A program made the position numbers and the translations under genes. From contig CAIJZY010000055.1 of NCBI GenBank assembly GCA_903825285.1, positions 1 to 64,000 of the forward strand: a stretch of DNA of 64,000 nucleotides. The letters are read 5' to 3'. Each line of letters opens with the position of its first letter. Positions within the stretch are counted from its first letter, which is position 1. The DNA comes from an uncultured Opitutia bacterium. Lineage in GTDB: Bacteria; Verrucomicrobiota; Verrucomicrobiia; Opitutales; Opitutaceae. Below the pieces are notes generated by a model. That model had not been told where the DNA came from. It did no database searches and worked only from the letters and a program-made list of their open reading frames with translations. This document shows, in pieces, positions 1 through 8,307 of this stretch.

Positions 1-1
1 G

Positions 2-358
2 CCCGGGGGCGCCGCGCCGCCGCAGGTGGTGAGCGACCACGCGCGCGGGCTCCACGCGCGCGTGCGCCTGCACACGCCCGGCGCGGGCCAGCCCGCGGCG
101 TTCCACATCCATCTCGACTACCGCCGGCCGCGCGGCGACCGGCACCGCCCGCTCTCCCCCGGCGCCGTCGCCCTGCTGGCGCGGCTCACCGAGCGCGAGC
201 GCGAGGTCGCCATGCGCGTGCGCGAGGGCCTGCGCACGACGGAGATCGCGGCGGAATTGCGGCGCAGCCCCCTGACCATCAAGACGCAGCTCGCGGCCGT
301 GTTCGGCAAGCTCGGGGTCCGCGGCCGCACCCGCGTCGCCGCCCTGCTCAACCGCTGA
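2..358 (+). CDS. LuxR/GerE-type DNA-binding regulator, 5'-truncated by window edge
   Basis: The frame is open to the left edge, so the true start lies outside the window; the first internal start codon is the GTG at 26. The last ~60 residues form a GerE-type helix-turn-helix: LTEREREV, then a TTEIAAEL turn and the recognition stretch SPLTIKTQLAAVFGKLGV. This is the standard C-terminal DNA-binding domain of LuxR/NarL-family regulators. The N-terminal part is too short to assign a sensory domain. A stand-alone receiver-domain gene follows 100 bp downstream, so a signalling link is possible but unproven. The family call is secure; the regulon is unknown. Confidence 0.8.
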   Translation, partial: PGGAAPPQVVSDHARGLHARVRLHTPGAGQPAAFHIHLDYRRPRGDRHRPLSPGAVALLARLTEREREVAMRVREGLRTTEIAAELRRSPLTIKTQLAAVFGKLGVRGRTRVAALLNR

Positions 359-457
359 ATCCAGCGCTGCTTAACGCGCGCGGCCTGCTGGGCTGCTTTT
401 GGGCATTGCTCAACGAGCTGCCACCGGCGAAGGTGCCGCCTCCCGACCGCTAGCGCC

Positions 458-859
458 ATGGCCCGCATCCTCATCATCGACGACGACGACACGCTCCGCG
501 GCATCATCGTGAAAAGCCTCACCCACGCGGGCCACGAGGTGGTGCACACGAACAACGGCCGGAAGGGCGTGGAGCTGTTCCGCTCGAACCCCACCGACCT
601 GGTCGTGACCGACATGGTCATGCCGGAGCAGGAGGGCATGGAGACGATCAAGATCCTGCACCGCGAGTTCCCCCAGCTGCGGATCATCGCCATGTCCGGC
701 GGCCTCGACGGCTCCGAGCTCTACCTCGACCTCACGCGCCGGCTCGGCGCCGCCTGCACGCTCACCAAGCCCTTCACGCTGCAGCAGCTGAAGGAGGCGA
801 TCGAGATCGTGCTCCAGCTCCCGGACGCCCCGCCGGGCGCAAGCCCGGCGACCAAGTAG
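458..859 (+). CDS. Stand-alone response regulator receiver-domain protein
   Basis: 133 residues made up of essentially one CheY-like receiver domain. The acidic pocket is D8-D10, the expected phosphoacceptor is Asp52 in LVVTDMVMPEQEG, the conserved Ser/Thr is Ser80, and Lys104-Pro105 (TKPF) completes the active site. There is no output domain, only a short Pro/Ala tail. Proteins of this kind act as phosphorelay intermediates or bind a partner when phosphorylated. No kinase is adjacent; the nearest in the window is the hybrid kinase at 22.7 kb. The start at 458 gives the canonical beta-1 strand RILIIDDD immediately after the first residues. Confidence 0.9.
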   Translation: MARILIIDDDDTLRGIIVKSLTHAGHEVVHTNNGRKGVELFRSNPTDLVVTDMVMPEQEGMETIKILHREFPQLRIIAMSGGLDGSELYLDLTRRLGAACTLTKPFTLQQLKEAIEIVLQLPDAPPGASPATK

Positions 860-976
860 GTCGGGCGCCGGTCCCGCCGCCCGGCGCGGCGCACCGGTTA
901 ATTCCTTTAGCGTATGGTGATGGACCGGGACGGCTGCTAGCATGCGCGCCGTCCCTTCGGCGAACCCCGCGCCCCG

Positions 977-1786
977 ATGTCCACCCCGCCCTCCGCGTCC
1001 CGTCCCGCGACCACCACCCCGGACGGCAGCGACCCGCGCTGCATCCCCCACAAGCTGACCGCCCCGCTGCCGGTCGGCGCGGAGTGCGCTTATCCCGCGT
1101 ACACGGCGGACGAGCAGGCCGTGTGGCGCGCGCTCTGCGTGCGGATGGAGGAGCTGCTGCCCGGCCGGGCGGCGGACGAATTCCTGACCGGCCTGCAGGC
1201 GCTGCAGCTCGACCGGGACCGCGTGCCCGTGCTGGCCGACGTCTCGCGCCGCCTGCAGCGGGCCACGGGCTGGCAGATCGCGCGCACGCCGGGCCTGCTC
1301 GATGCCCACGACTTCTTCGGCTACCTCGCGCAGCGGATCTTCCCGTGCACGGACTACATCCGCGGCCGGCACGAGCTCGACTACACGCCGGCGCCCGACT
1401 GCTTCCACGACATCTTCGGCCACACGCCGATGATCATGCACCCGCGCTTCGCGGACTTTTACCAGAAGATCGGGCAGGCTGCGCGGGCGTGCCAGGACCC
1501 GGCGGTCGAGGAGGGCCTCACGCGGATCTACTGGTTCACGGTCGAGTTCGGCCTCGTGCGGAATCCCGGCGGCCTGCGCATCTTCGGCAACGGCATCATC
1601 TCCAGCTCCGGCGAGACGCTGCACTCGCTCTCGGACCAGGTGGAGAAGCGCCCCTTCGTTCCGGAAAAAACCGCCGCCCAGCCCTACGACATCTGGCATT
1701 ATCAGGACGTGCTGTGGGTGGTGGACTCGTTCGACCAACTCGAGGCCGAGTTCGTCCGGTGGGCGCGCTCGCACCGGCTGCTTTGA
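977..1786 (+). CDS. phhA: Phenylalanine 4-hydroxylase
   Basis: 269 residues, the size of the monomeric bacterial enzyme, without the eukaryotic regulatory ACT domain. It converts phenylalanine to tyrosine using O2 and a pterin cofactor in the cytoplasm. The iron-binding facial triad is visible: His144 and His149 in CFHDIFGHTP, and Glu190 in YWFTVEFGL. The preceding RHELDYTPAPD stretch is typical of aromatic amino acid hydroxylases. No pterin-4a-carbinolamine dehydratase gene is adjacent. The next gene starts 56 bp downstream. An O2-dependent enzyme a few kilobases from a nitrite-reduction island fits a facultative lifestyle. Confidence 0.95.
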   Translation: MSTPPSASRPATTTPDGSDPRCIPHKLTAPLPVGAECAYPAYTADEQAVWRALCVRMEELLPGRAADEFLTGLQALQLDRDRVPVLADVSRRLQRATGWQIARTPGLLDAHDFFGYLAQRIFPCTDYIRGRHELDYTPAPDCFHDIFGHTPMIMHPRFADFYQKIGQAARACQDPAVEEGLTRIYWFTVEFGLVRNPGGLRIFGNGIISSSGETLHSLSDQVEKRPFVPEKTAAQPYDIWHYQDVLWVVDSFDQLEAEFVRWARSHRLL

Positions 1787-1841
1787 GCCGGAAAGTCCGG
1801 TCCGGAGTTGTCTCCCGTCGCAACCGGGATCACATGGGGGC

Positions 1842-2846
1842 ATGAACCTGTTTCTCCGGCTGCTCGCCCTTTCGCTGGCGACCGGCCTTGGGCTTTCGGC
1901 CGCACTCCCGCGGGTGCCGCTCCCGGGCAATGGCGGCTGGGATTACCTCACGGCCGATGCCGCGGCCCGGCGGCTTTACGTCACGCACCAGGACCGGGTC
2001 CACGTGCTCGACCTCGACACGCTCGCCCTGCTGGGCGAGATCGGCGCCGGCGCCGGCGTGCACGGCGTCGCCCTCGCCCCCGAGCTCGGCCGCGGGTTTG
2101 TCAGCAACGGCCTGGACGCCACGATCACCGTCTTCGACCTGGCCACCCGCGCGATCCTCGGGCGGTGGCCCACCGGCGGCAGGAAGCCGGACGCCATCCT
2201 CTATGACGCCGCGAGCCGGCGCCTCTTCAGCTTCAACGGCGAGACCGACAACGCCACGGCCTTCGATGCCGCGACGGGCCGCATCGTGGGCACGGTCGCG
2301 CTGGGCGGGGCGCCGGAGTTCGCCGTGACGGACGAGGCGGGCGGGATCTATGTGAACATCGAGGACCGGGGCGAGACGGTGCGGTTCGACGCCCGCACGC
2401 TGGCCGTCACGGCGCGCTGGCCGCTCGCACCGGCGCACACGCCGACCGGCCTCGCCCTGGACCGGGAGCACCACCGCCTGTTTGTCGGCTGCCGCAGTCA
2501 GCAGTTGGTCGTGCTCCAGGCCGACACCGGCGCCGTCATCGCCTCCCTGCCCATCGGCCGCGGCGTGGACGCGGTGTCGTACGACTCTTCCCGAAACCAG
2601 GTGTGGGTCTCCAACGCCGACGGCACGCTGAATGCCTTTCACCAGGCCGGGCCCGACCGGTACGAGCCGCTCCGCACCGTCGCCACGGCGTCCGGTGCGC
2701 GGACCCATGCGCTCGACGCCAAGACCGGGCGGATCTTTCTCGCCACGGCCGAATACCTGCCCACGCCGCCCGCGGCCCCCGGCCAGCCCCGCGTGCGGCC
2801 CGCGATCAAGCCAGGCACGTTTGGCGTGCTGATCGTGCAGCCGTAG
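1842..2846 (+). CDS. Secreted YncE-like beta-propeller protein
   Basis: 334 residues with an N-terminal signal peptide (hydrophobic FLRLLALSLATGLGLSAAL). The rest is a series of ~40-residue blade-like units with 'RRLYVTHQDRVHVLDLDT', 'GFVSNGLDATITVFDL' and 'RLFVGCRSQQLVVLQADTG' motifs, characteristic of seven-bladed YVTN/YncE-type propellers. These proteins are periplasmic; most have no proven activity, although some bind DNA, redox partners or cell-wall ligands. No catalytic residues can be assigned. It lies between phhA and an MFS transporter, all on the same strand. The start at 1842 begins directly with the signal peptide. Confidence 0.82.
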   Translation: MNLFLRLLALSLATGLGLSAALPRVPLPGNGGWDYLTADAAARRLYVTHQDRVHVLDLDTLALLGEIGAGAGVHGVALAPELGRGFVSNGLDATITVFDLATRAILGRWPTGGRKPDAILYDAASRRLFSFNGETDNATAFDAATGRIVGTVALGGAPEFAVTDEAGGIYVNIEDRGETVRFDARTLAVTARWPLAPAHTPTGLALDREHHRLFVGCRSQQLVVLQADTGAVIASLPIGRGVDAVSYDSSRNQVWVSNADGTLNAFHQAGPDRYEPLRTVATASGARTHALDAKTGRIFLATAEYLPTPPAAPGQPRVRPAIKPGTFGVLIVQP

Positions 2847-2913
2847 GCCTGGCCGGCGGGCCGGGCAACGGGCTTGCGCGCCCCGCGCGGCTCTGGCTTG
2901 GTCGGCGCCGCCG

Positions 2914-4173
2914 ATGACGCACCCCTCGTCTGCCAGTTCCCCCGGTCCCGCCCTTCCGCTTCGCCTGACCCTCGCCGCCGCCCTGCTGGGCTGGATGTTC
3001 GACGGCCTGGAGATGGGCCTGTTTCCCCTCGTCGCCCGGCCGGCACTGACGGAGATGCACGCCGGCACGCTGGTGACGGATGCGTTTGTCGGCCACTGGA
3101 TGGGGATCATCACCGCCGCGTTCCTGCTCGGCGCGGCCGTCGGCGGGCTGGCGTTCGGCTGGCTCGGCGACCGCGTCGGCCGCGTGCGGGCACTCAGCCT
3201 GAGCGTGCTCACGTACTCGATTTTCACCGGGATCGCCTACTTTGCCCAGACGCCGTGGCAGCTCGCGGGCACGCGGTTCTGCGCCGCGCTTGGCATGGGC
3301 GGCGAGTGGTCGCTGGGCGTGGCCCTCGTGATGGAGGTCTGGCCCGAGCGCTTCCGGCCCATGCTGTCCGGCATCATCGGCGCGGCGGCCAACGTCGGGT
3401 TCTCGCTCATCGCGATCCTCGGACTGTTTTTCTCGGTGACCGTGAGCTCGTGGCGCTGGGTCGTGCTCGTGGGCGCGCTGCCGGCGCTGCTCACGCTGTT
3501 CATCCGCCAGTTCGTGCCGGAGTCGGAGCGCTGGCAGCACGCCGCGGCGGCGGGGCCGGCCCGGCCCGTGCGGGAAATTTTCGCGCCGGGGCTGCGGCGC
3601 GTGACGCTGCTGGCCACCGGGCTGACGGCGATCGTGCTCATCGGCACGTGGGGCACGGTGCAATGGATTCCGCTGTGGGCCGACCAGCTCACGGGCGGCA
3701 TGGCCCCGCACGCGAAGGCGTGGGCGGGACTGGCCGCGGGGCTCGGCGCGATCGCGGGCTGCCTCGCGGGCGCCTGGGCCGGCGGGCGCTTCGGCCGGCG
3801 CGTGACCTACTTCGGCATGTGCCTCGGCTCGCTCGGCAGCTGCGCGCTGCTGTTCCGCGGCGGGCTCGGCTACGGTCCGGCGTTCCTCGCGCTGTCCTTC
3901 CTCGTCGGCGCCATGACCGCCTCCTTCTTCGGCTGGCTCCCGCTGTATCTGCCCGAGCTGTTCCCCACGCGCGTGCGGGCCACCGCGCAAGGCCTCGCCT
4001 ACAACGCCGGGCGCGTGCTCGCCGCGGTCGGGGCGCTGCAGATGGGGGCGCTCATGCGCCAGTTCAACGGCAGCTACGCGCAGGCCGGCGCGGTCATCAC
4101 GCTCGTCTACGCCATCGGCCTCGGGCTGATCTGGCTCGCGCCCGAAACCAAGGGCCGGCCGCTGCCGGAATGA
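2914..4173 (+). CDS. MFS transporter, AAHS/sugar-porter-like
   Basis: 419 residues with about 12 hydrophobic segments. TM1 reads LTLAAALLGWMFDGLEMGLF, and the loop between TM2 and TM3 carries the MFS motif FGWLGDRVGRVRAL (GxxxDRxGRR-like). The C-terminal tail APETKGRPLPE is the PETKG signature of sugar-porter and aromatic-acid:H+ symporter families. The membrane-embedded Asp in TM1 (WMFDGLE) is shared with the AAHS group and suggests proton-coupled uptake of an organic acid or aromatic compound. The substrate cannot be read from sequence; proximity to phhA makes an aromatic acid a reasonable guess only. Confidence 0.85.
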   Translation: MTHPSSASSPGPALPLRLTLAAALLGWMFDGLEMGLFPLVARPALTEMHAGTLVTDAFVGHWMGIITAAFLLGAAVGGLAFGWLGDRVGRVRALSLSVLTYSIFTGIAYFAQTPWQLAGTRFCAALGMGGEWSLGVALVMEVWPERFRPMLSGIIGAAANVGFSLIAILGLFFSVTVSSWRWVVLVGALPALLTLFIRQFVPESERWQHAAAAGPARPVREIFAPGLRRVTLLATGLTAIVLIGTWGTVQWIPLWADQLTGGMAPHAKAWAGLAAGLGAIAGCLAGAWAGGRFGRRVTYFGMCLGSLGSCALLFRGGLGYGPAFLALSFLVGAMTASFFGWLPLYLPELFPTRVRATAQGLAYNAGRVLAAVGALQMGALMRQFNGSYAQAGAVITLVYAIGLGLIWLAPETKGRPLPE

Positions 4174-4291
4174 GCCTTTCGGAGTTCGTAGTTCGGAGAT
4201 CGTAGATCGCGAATCCAGGATCCATCTGTCCAGGAAAGACGTTCATAAAACCGATCTCCGAGCCACGACTTCCGATCAACCGCGGAAAACC

Positions 4292-4305
4292 ATGATTTCC
4301 GTCAA
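4292..4305. promoter_or_regulatory. Possible FNR/DNR-like site upstream of the ywiC-like gene
   Basis: ATGATTTCCGTCAA resembles the FNR-family dyad TTGAT-N4-ATCAA (8 of 10 defined positions) and shares the GTCAA right half with the two perfect sites at 5142 and 9743. Its centre is about 42 bp before the ATG at 4341, so activation at -41.5 would give an essentially leaderless transcript. This is a weak call from an imperfect palindrome. Confidence 0.3.
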
Positions 4306-4340
4306 GGTCGCCGCGGTCAGGATGTGACATCCTTCGGCCC

Positions 4341-5117
4341 ATGTCCGCCTCTCCTTCCCATCTCGGTTCCGTGCTCGTGCCCAAGGAACGTGGCGGCTGG
4401 TCGCTGGCCCTCGAGCCGGTCGTGCTCGGGCTGATCGCCGCGCCGTCGCCGGCCGGCCTGCCGCTGGCGGGTGCCGTGCTGGCGGGATTCCTCGCGCGGC
4501 GGCCGCTCAAGCTCGCGGTGACCCTGCCGGCCGCCGATCCCCGCCGCGGCCTCGCGTGGATTTGCGCGGGCGGGCTCGCCGCGCTCGCGCTCGCGGGCGT
4601 GGCGGGCGCGGCGCGGCTGGGCTCCTGGCCGCAGCTCTGGCCGCTGCTGCCGGCGGTGCCGTTTGGCGCGGCGTTCCTTTGGTACGACCTGCGCCAGGCC
4701 ATGCGCGAGGCGGAGGCCGAGCTCGCGGGCAGCATCGCGTTCGCGCTGGTGCCGGCGGCGTTCGCGACGCTGGCGGGGCGGCCCGCCGCGATCGCGCTGG
4801 CGCTGGCAGGGCTGATGCTCGCGCGCAGCGTGCCGACCGTGCTGGCCGTCCGCGCGTTTCTGCGGTTGCGCAAGGGCCAGGCGGGCTCCGTCTGGCCGGC
4901 GTTCGGCGCCGCGGTCGCGGCCTGGGTGGTCGCCTTCGCGCTGGCCAGCCGTGGGCTTGTCCCAGGCATCGCGCCGATTCTCGTCACACTGCTGCTGATA
5001 CGCACTTATTTTCTAATAAGTCCCATGGCCCCGGCCTGGAGCGCCACGCGCCTCGGCATCGTGGAAGCCATTGTCGGGGCGGTTTATGTGGTGACGCTCG
5101 GCCTCGCGGCGCACTGA
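4341..5117 (+). CDS. YwiC-like integral membrane protein
   Basis: 258 residues, mostly hydrophobic, with seven to nine likely membrane spans. The N-terminus LVPKERGGWSLALEPVVLGLIAAPS matches the YwiC-like family hallmark (PxERGxW near the start, followed by ALxRRPL). The function is unknown. In Bacillus subtilis ywiC lies in the narK-fnr nitrate-respiration region, and here the gene immediately precedes nirK, so a role linked to nitrogen-oxide respiration or haem/quinone handling is plausible but only inferred. The nirK promoter region begins within 30 bp of its stop codon. Confidence 0.75.
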   Translation: MSASPSHLGSVLVPKERGGWSLALEPVVLGLIAAPSPAGLPLAGAVLAGFLARRPLKLAVTLPAADPRRGLAWICAGGLAALALAGVAGAARLGSWPQLWPLLPAVPFGAAFLWYDLRQAMREAEAELAGSIAFALVPAAFATLAGRPAAIALALAGLMLARSVPTVLAVRAFLRLRKGQAGSVWPAFGAAVAAWVVAFALASRGLVPGIAPILVTLLLIRTYFLISPMAPAWSATRLGIVEAIVGAVYVVTLGLAAH

Positions 5118-5141
5118 GCGCGCGGGAAAACCCTGCGGCCT

Positions 5142-5155
5142 TTGACGCAGGTCAA
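5142..5155 (+). promoter_or_regulatory. FNR/DNR-type operator upstream of nirK
   Basis: TTGACGCAGGTCAA is a perfect TTGAC-N4-GTCAA dyad. The same 14 bases, including the spacer, recur at 9743-9756 beside the Crp/Fnr regulator gene. The centre (5148.5) lies 41.5 bp upstream of a start point predicted from the TATAGT hexamer at 5178-5183, the standard class II activator position. Confidence 0.8.
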
Positions 5156-5177
5156 GGCGCGGCGGCGGCGGGAGACT

Positions 5178-5183
5178 TATAGT
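5178..5183 (+). promoter_or_regulatory. nirK: Predicted -10 element of nirK
   Basis: TATAGT stands out in an otherwise G/C-only stretch. A start point 7 bases downstream (~5190) puts the TTGAC-N4-GTCAA site exactly at -41.5. There is no good -35 box, as expected when an FNR-type activator replaces it. The leader to the ATG would be about 70 nt. Confidence 0.6.
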
Positions 5184-5258
5184 TGGGCCGTCATCGGAGA
5201 TATCCCTGCCGCCAACACCGCAATCAACGCATCCTCCCGCCTTTCCTTCCCCACGACC

Positions 5259-6785
5259 ATGACCTCCCTCATTCACCTCACTCACCGCACGGTCCCGGCC
5301 CTGGCCCTGGCCGTCGCCTTGCTCAGCCCTGCCCTGCTCCGCGCCGACGAAGGCCCGACCGAGGCCAAGGGTCTCGTGGCGCTCCCGCCCGAGGTCGAGG
5401 CCCTGCCGGTCGAGCAGGCCATCCTCACCGCCGCGCCCAATGTGCCGCCGCCGTTCAAGCGGCAGTACTCCGCCCGGGTGATCGTCAACCTCGAGGTCCG
5501 CGAGGTGGTGAAGCGGCTGGCCGACGGCGTCGAGTACACGTTCTGGACCTACGGCGGCAGCGTGCCGGGCTCGTTCATCCGGATCCGCGAGGGCGACGTC
5601 GTCGAGTTCCACCTCAACAACCACCCGTCCTCGAAGCTCCCCCACAACATCGACCTGCACGCGGTGACCGGGCCCGGCGGCGGCGCGGCCTCCTCGTTCA
5701 CCGCGCCGGGCCACAGCTCGCAGTTCACCTTCCAGGCCCTGAACCCCGGCCTCTACGTCTACCACTGCGCCACCGCGCCGGTGCCCATGCACATCGGCAA
5801 CGGCATGTACGGGATGATCCTCGTCGAGCCCAAGGAGGGCCTGCCGCCCGTCGACCGGGAATACTACGTCATGCAGGGCGAGTTCTACACCACCGGCCGC
5901 TACGGCGAGGAGGGCCTGCAGTCGTTCGACATGGCCAAGGCCATCGACGAGCGCCCGCCCTACGTCGTCTTCAATGGCGCCGTCGGCTCCCTCGTCGGCG
6001 ACCGGGCCCTCACCGCCAAGGTCGGCGAGCGGGTCCGCATCTACTTCGGCGTCGGCGGGCCCAACCTCACGTCGTCCTTCCACATCATCGGCGAGATCTT
6101 CGACAAGGTCTACCCCGAGGCCGGCCTGCACCTGCCCAACACCAACGTGCAGACCACGCTGGTGCCGTCCGGCGGCGCGACCGTGGTCGAGTTCAAGGTG
6201 GAGGTGCCGGGCACGTTCATCCTCGTGGACCATTCCCTGACGCGCGCGTTCAACAAGGGCGCGCTCGGCATGCTGAAGGTCTCCGGCCCGGAGAACCGCG
6301 TCATCTACTCCGGCAAGGAGATCGACGCCGTCTACCTCGGCGCGCAGGCCGAGGCCGGCTCGACCTCCGCCAAGCGCGAGGCCGAGCTGAAGAGCCAGAT
6401 CGCCGCCGAGATGAAGTCCAACCCCGCCATCGCCGGGCTCACGAAGGAAATCCAGATCGAGAAGGGCAAGCAGGTCTACATGGGCCTGTGCTTCGCCTGC
6501 CATCAGCCCGACGGCCGCGGCCTGCCCGGCGCGTTCCCGCCGCTCGCCGGCTCCGACTTCCTCCAGGCCGACCGCGACCGCGCCGTGCGCATCGTGCTCA
6601 AGGGCCTCTCCGGCCCGGTCGTCGTCAACGGCCAGACCATCAACAGCCTCATGCCCCCGCAGGAGGCCGTGCTCACCGACGCCCAGATCGCCGACGTGCT
6701 CACCTACGTGAACAATTCCTGGGGCAACAAGGGCGACGCCTTCAGCGCCGACAAGGTCAAGGCCATCCGGAATGAGATTCGGTAG
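5259..6785 (+). CDS. nirK: Copper nitrite reductase with fused C-terminal cytochrome c
   Basis: 508 residues; reduces nitrite to nitric oxide in the periplasm. The ATG at 5259 directly precedes a signal peptide ([17 protein letters not shown]). Two cupredoxin domains follow. Type 1 copper ligands: His129, Cys170, His178, Met183. Type 2 copper ligands: His134, His169, His325. Catalytic Asp132 and His275 are present. The Cys170-to-His178 loop is one residue shorter than in the classical Alcaligenes enzyme. After a linker (~365-400) a class I cytochrome c domain carries CFACH (411-415) with Met465 as likely axial ligand. The fused haem domain would deliver electrons directly to the type 1 copper. 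nirV overlaps its 3' end by 14 nt. A start at 5142 would translate the operator and is rejected. Confidence 0.96.
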   Translation: MTSLIHLTHRTVPALALAVALLSPALLRADEGPTEAKGLVALPPEVEALPVEQAILTAAPNVPPPFKRQYSARVIVNLEVREVVKRLADGVEYTFWTYGGSVPGSFIRIREGDVVEFHLNNHPSSKLPHNIDLHAVTGPGGGAASSFTAPGHSSQFTFQALNPGLYVYHCATAPVPMHIGNGMYGMILVEPKEGLPPVDREYYVMQGEFYTTGRYGEEGLQSFDMAKAIDERPPYVVFNGAVGSLVGDRALTAKVGERVRIYFGVGGPNLTSSFHIIGEIFDKVYPEAGLHLPNTNVQTTLVPSGGATVVEFKVEVPGTFILVDHSLTRAFNKGALGMLKVSGPENRVIYSGKEIDAVYLGAQAEAGSTSAKREAELKSQIAAEMKSNPAIAGLTKEIQIEKGKQVYMGLCFACHQPDGRGLPGAFPPLAGSDFLQADRDRAVRIVLKGLSGPVVVNGQTINSLMPPQEAVLTDAQIADVLTYVNNSWGNKGDAFSADKVKAIRNEIR

Positions 6786-7686
6786 AGAAAAGCGCGAAGA
6801 TCGAAATTCGAGGGAAATTCCAGACGTGAAGCACCAACAGAGAGCGCAGACCTGGCGGACTGACCCGGAGCATCCAGCTTGGCGGAAATTCCCCCGAATT
6901 TCGGGCTTGGTCCTTGGTGCTTCGATCCTGCCTCTGCTCCTCGCCATTTCCTCCCCCGCCGCTGAGCCGACGGCCCGGATGGTGAAAATCCCCGCCGGCA
7001 CCTACATTCCGCTGCTGCGGACGGAGCAGGATCCGGCTGCGGTGCCGGTCGCGGCCTTCCTGCTCGACGAGCGTCCTGTCACCAACGCCGAGTTCCTCGC
7101 CTTCGTCACCGCCGTGCCCAAGTGGCGGCGCTCGTTGGTGAGCCCGCTGTTCGCCGACGCCTCGTACCTGGGACAATGGTCCGGCGACCTCACGCCCGGC
7201 CCTGCAGCCCCGCCCGACGCGCCGGTGGTCCGCGTCTCGTGGTTCGCCGCGCGGGCCTTCGCCCGCTGGGCGGGCAAGCGCCTGCCAACCACCGCCGAGT
7301 GGGAACTGGCCGCGGGCGCGGGCTACACGCAGCCCGACGGCCGCAACGACCCGGGGCTGCAGCGCGACCTCTACGCCTGGCTGGCGCGGCCGGTGCCCGA
7401 TGTGCTGCCCGCCGCCGGCCATGGCCGGCCGGACTGCCACGGTGTCCGCGAGCTCCAGGGCCTCGTGTGGGAGTGGGTCGAGGACTTCAACAGCGCGATG
7501 GTCACTGGCGAGTCGCGCGCCGACTCCGGCCTCGAGCGCAACCTCTTCTGCGGCGCCGGATCCGTTGGGGCGAAGGACACCACGAACTATGCCGCCTTCA
7601 TGCGCCTGGCTCTGCGCTCCTCCCTCGCCGCCAACAACACCACGACCTCGCTCGGCTTCCGCTGCGCGCAGGACGCCCCGCCCTGA
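6772..7686 (+). CDS. nirV: NirV-like formylglycine-generating-enzyme-fold protein
   Basis: 304 codons from the ATG at 6772, which overlaps the nirK stop. Conserved FGE-fold motifs are visible: [69 protein letters not shown] and a final SLGFRCAQ. By eye, the two catalytic cysteines of true FGE (GGS-x-x-C and S-Y-C) are missing, so it probably does not make formylglycine. nirV genes commonly follow nirK; their exact role is unsettled. A signal-like segment [21 protein letters not shown] sits at residues 46-66, so the real start may be downstream of 6772, for example the in-frame TTG at 6907. The DNA for the first 45 residues contains an imperfect inverted repeat. Confidence 0.85.
   Translation: MRFGREKREDRNSREIPDVKHQQRAQTWRTDPEHPAWRKFPRISGLVLGASILPLLLAISSPAAEPTARMVKIPAGTYIPLLRTEQDPAAVPVAAFLLDERPVTNAEFLAFVTAVPKWRRSLVSPLFADASYLGQWSGDLTPGPAAPPDAPVVRVSWFAARAFARWAGKRLPTTAEWELAAGAGYTQPDGRNDPGLQRDLYAWLARPVPDVLPAAGHGRPDCHGVRELQGLVWEWVEDFNSAMVTGESRADSGLERNLFCGAGSVGAKDTTNYAAFMRLALRSSLAANNTTTSLGFRCAQDAPP
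6803..6902. repeat. Imperfect inverted repeat within the nirV 5' region
   Basis: GAAATTCGAGGGAAATTCC (6803-6821) is matched in inverse orientation at 6884-6902 (17 of 19 positions). A second pair, GAAGCACCAA (6828-6837) and its complement (6914-6923), overlaps it in a crossed order. The stretch is more AT-rich than its surroundings and looks intergenic, which argues that translation of nirV starts after it. Confidence 0.5.
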
Positions 7687-7696
7687 TTTCTCCACC

Positions 7697-8299
7697 ATGA
7701 AAACTCTTCTAATCGCCTGCCTGCTCCTCGTCTCGCGTTTGGCCGCCGCCGATCCGGCGTGCCCGCACTGTGCGCCGGACACGGCCGGTCCCGTGAAGGT
7801 GGAAGCCTATTCCACCCGCTCCCTCTACCAGCTTGACGCGCGGTTCACGGATGATGCCGGCCGGCCCTTCGCGCTGAGCGAGCTGCGCGGCCGCCCGGTG
7901 GTCCTCGACCTGTTCTTCGCCTCCTGCGGCTACGCCTGCCCGCTGACCGTCACGGACATGCAGGCCCTCCGCGGCCAGCTGCCGCCCGCCGTGCGCGACC
8001 GCACCGCCTTCGTGCTGGTGTCGTTCGACGTCGCGCGCGACACGCCGGCCGCGCTCGCGCGCTACCGCGCGCAGCGCCAGCTCGACGGGCAGTGGATCCT
8101 GCTGCACGGCGACGATTCGGCCGTGCGCGAGCTGGCGGCGCTGGTCGGCGTGAAGTACCGGCAGGCGGCGGACGGCTCGTTCTCGCACTCCAACCTCCTC
8201 ACCCTCCTCAACCCCAAGGGCGAGATCGTCCACCAGCGCGTCGGCCTCCAGGGCGGGCTGCCGCAGGCGGCCGCCGCGCTCGCCGCCGCCGCCCGCTGA
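7697..8299 (+). CDS. SCO1/SenC-family copper chaperone
   Basis: 200 residues with a signal peptide (TLLIACLLLVSRLAAA). A thioredoxin-fold domain carries the SCO copper motif Cys77-x-x-x-Cys81-Pro (ASCGYACPLTVTDM) and the distal ligand His164 (GSFSHSNLLTLLNP). An extra CPHC motif (22-25) just after the signal peptide could be a second metal or thiol site. SCO proteins deliver copper to periplasmic or membrane cuproenzymes. Placement right after nirK-nirV suggests service to NirK, rather than the usual cytochrome oxidase. The ATG at 7697 lies 10 bp after the nirV stop, so the genes are probably co-transcribed. Confidence 0.92.
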   Translation: MKTLLIACLLLVSRLAAADPACPHCAPDTAGPVKVEAYSTRSLYQLDARFTDDAGRPFALSELRGRPVVLDLFFASCGYACPLTVTDMQALRGQLPPAVRDRTAFVLVSFDVARDTPAALARYRAQRQLDGQWILLHGDDSAVRELAALVGVKYRQAADGSFSHSNLLTLLNPKGEIVHQRVGLQGGLPQAAAALAAAAR

Positions 8300-8307
8300 G
8301 CCCCTTC

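Noticed and set aside
4193-4261. Inverted repeat TCGGAGATCG / CGATCTCCGA after the MFS gene
   Set aside because: 10-base arms with a 49-base loop and nearby direct repeats; too loose to call a terminator or operator.
5142-5258. Start of nirK at the TTG inside the TTGAC-N4-GTCAA site
   Set aside because: It would translate the operator and promoter; the ATG at 5259 gives an immediate signal peptide.
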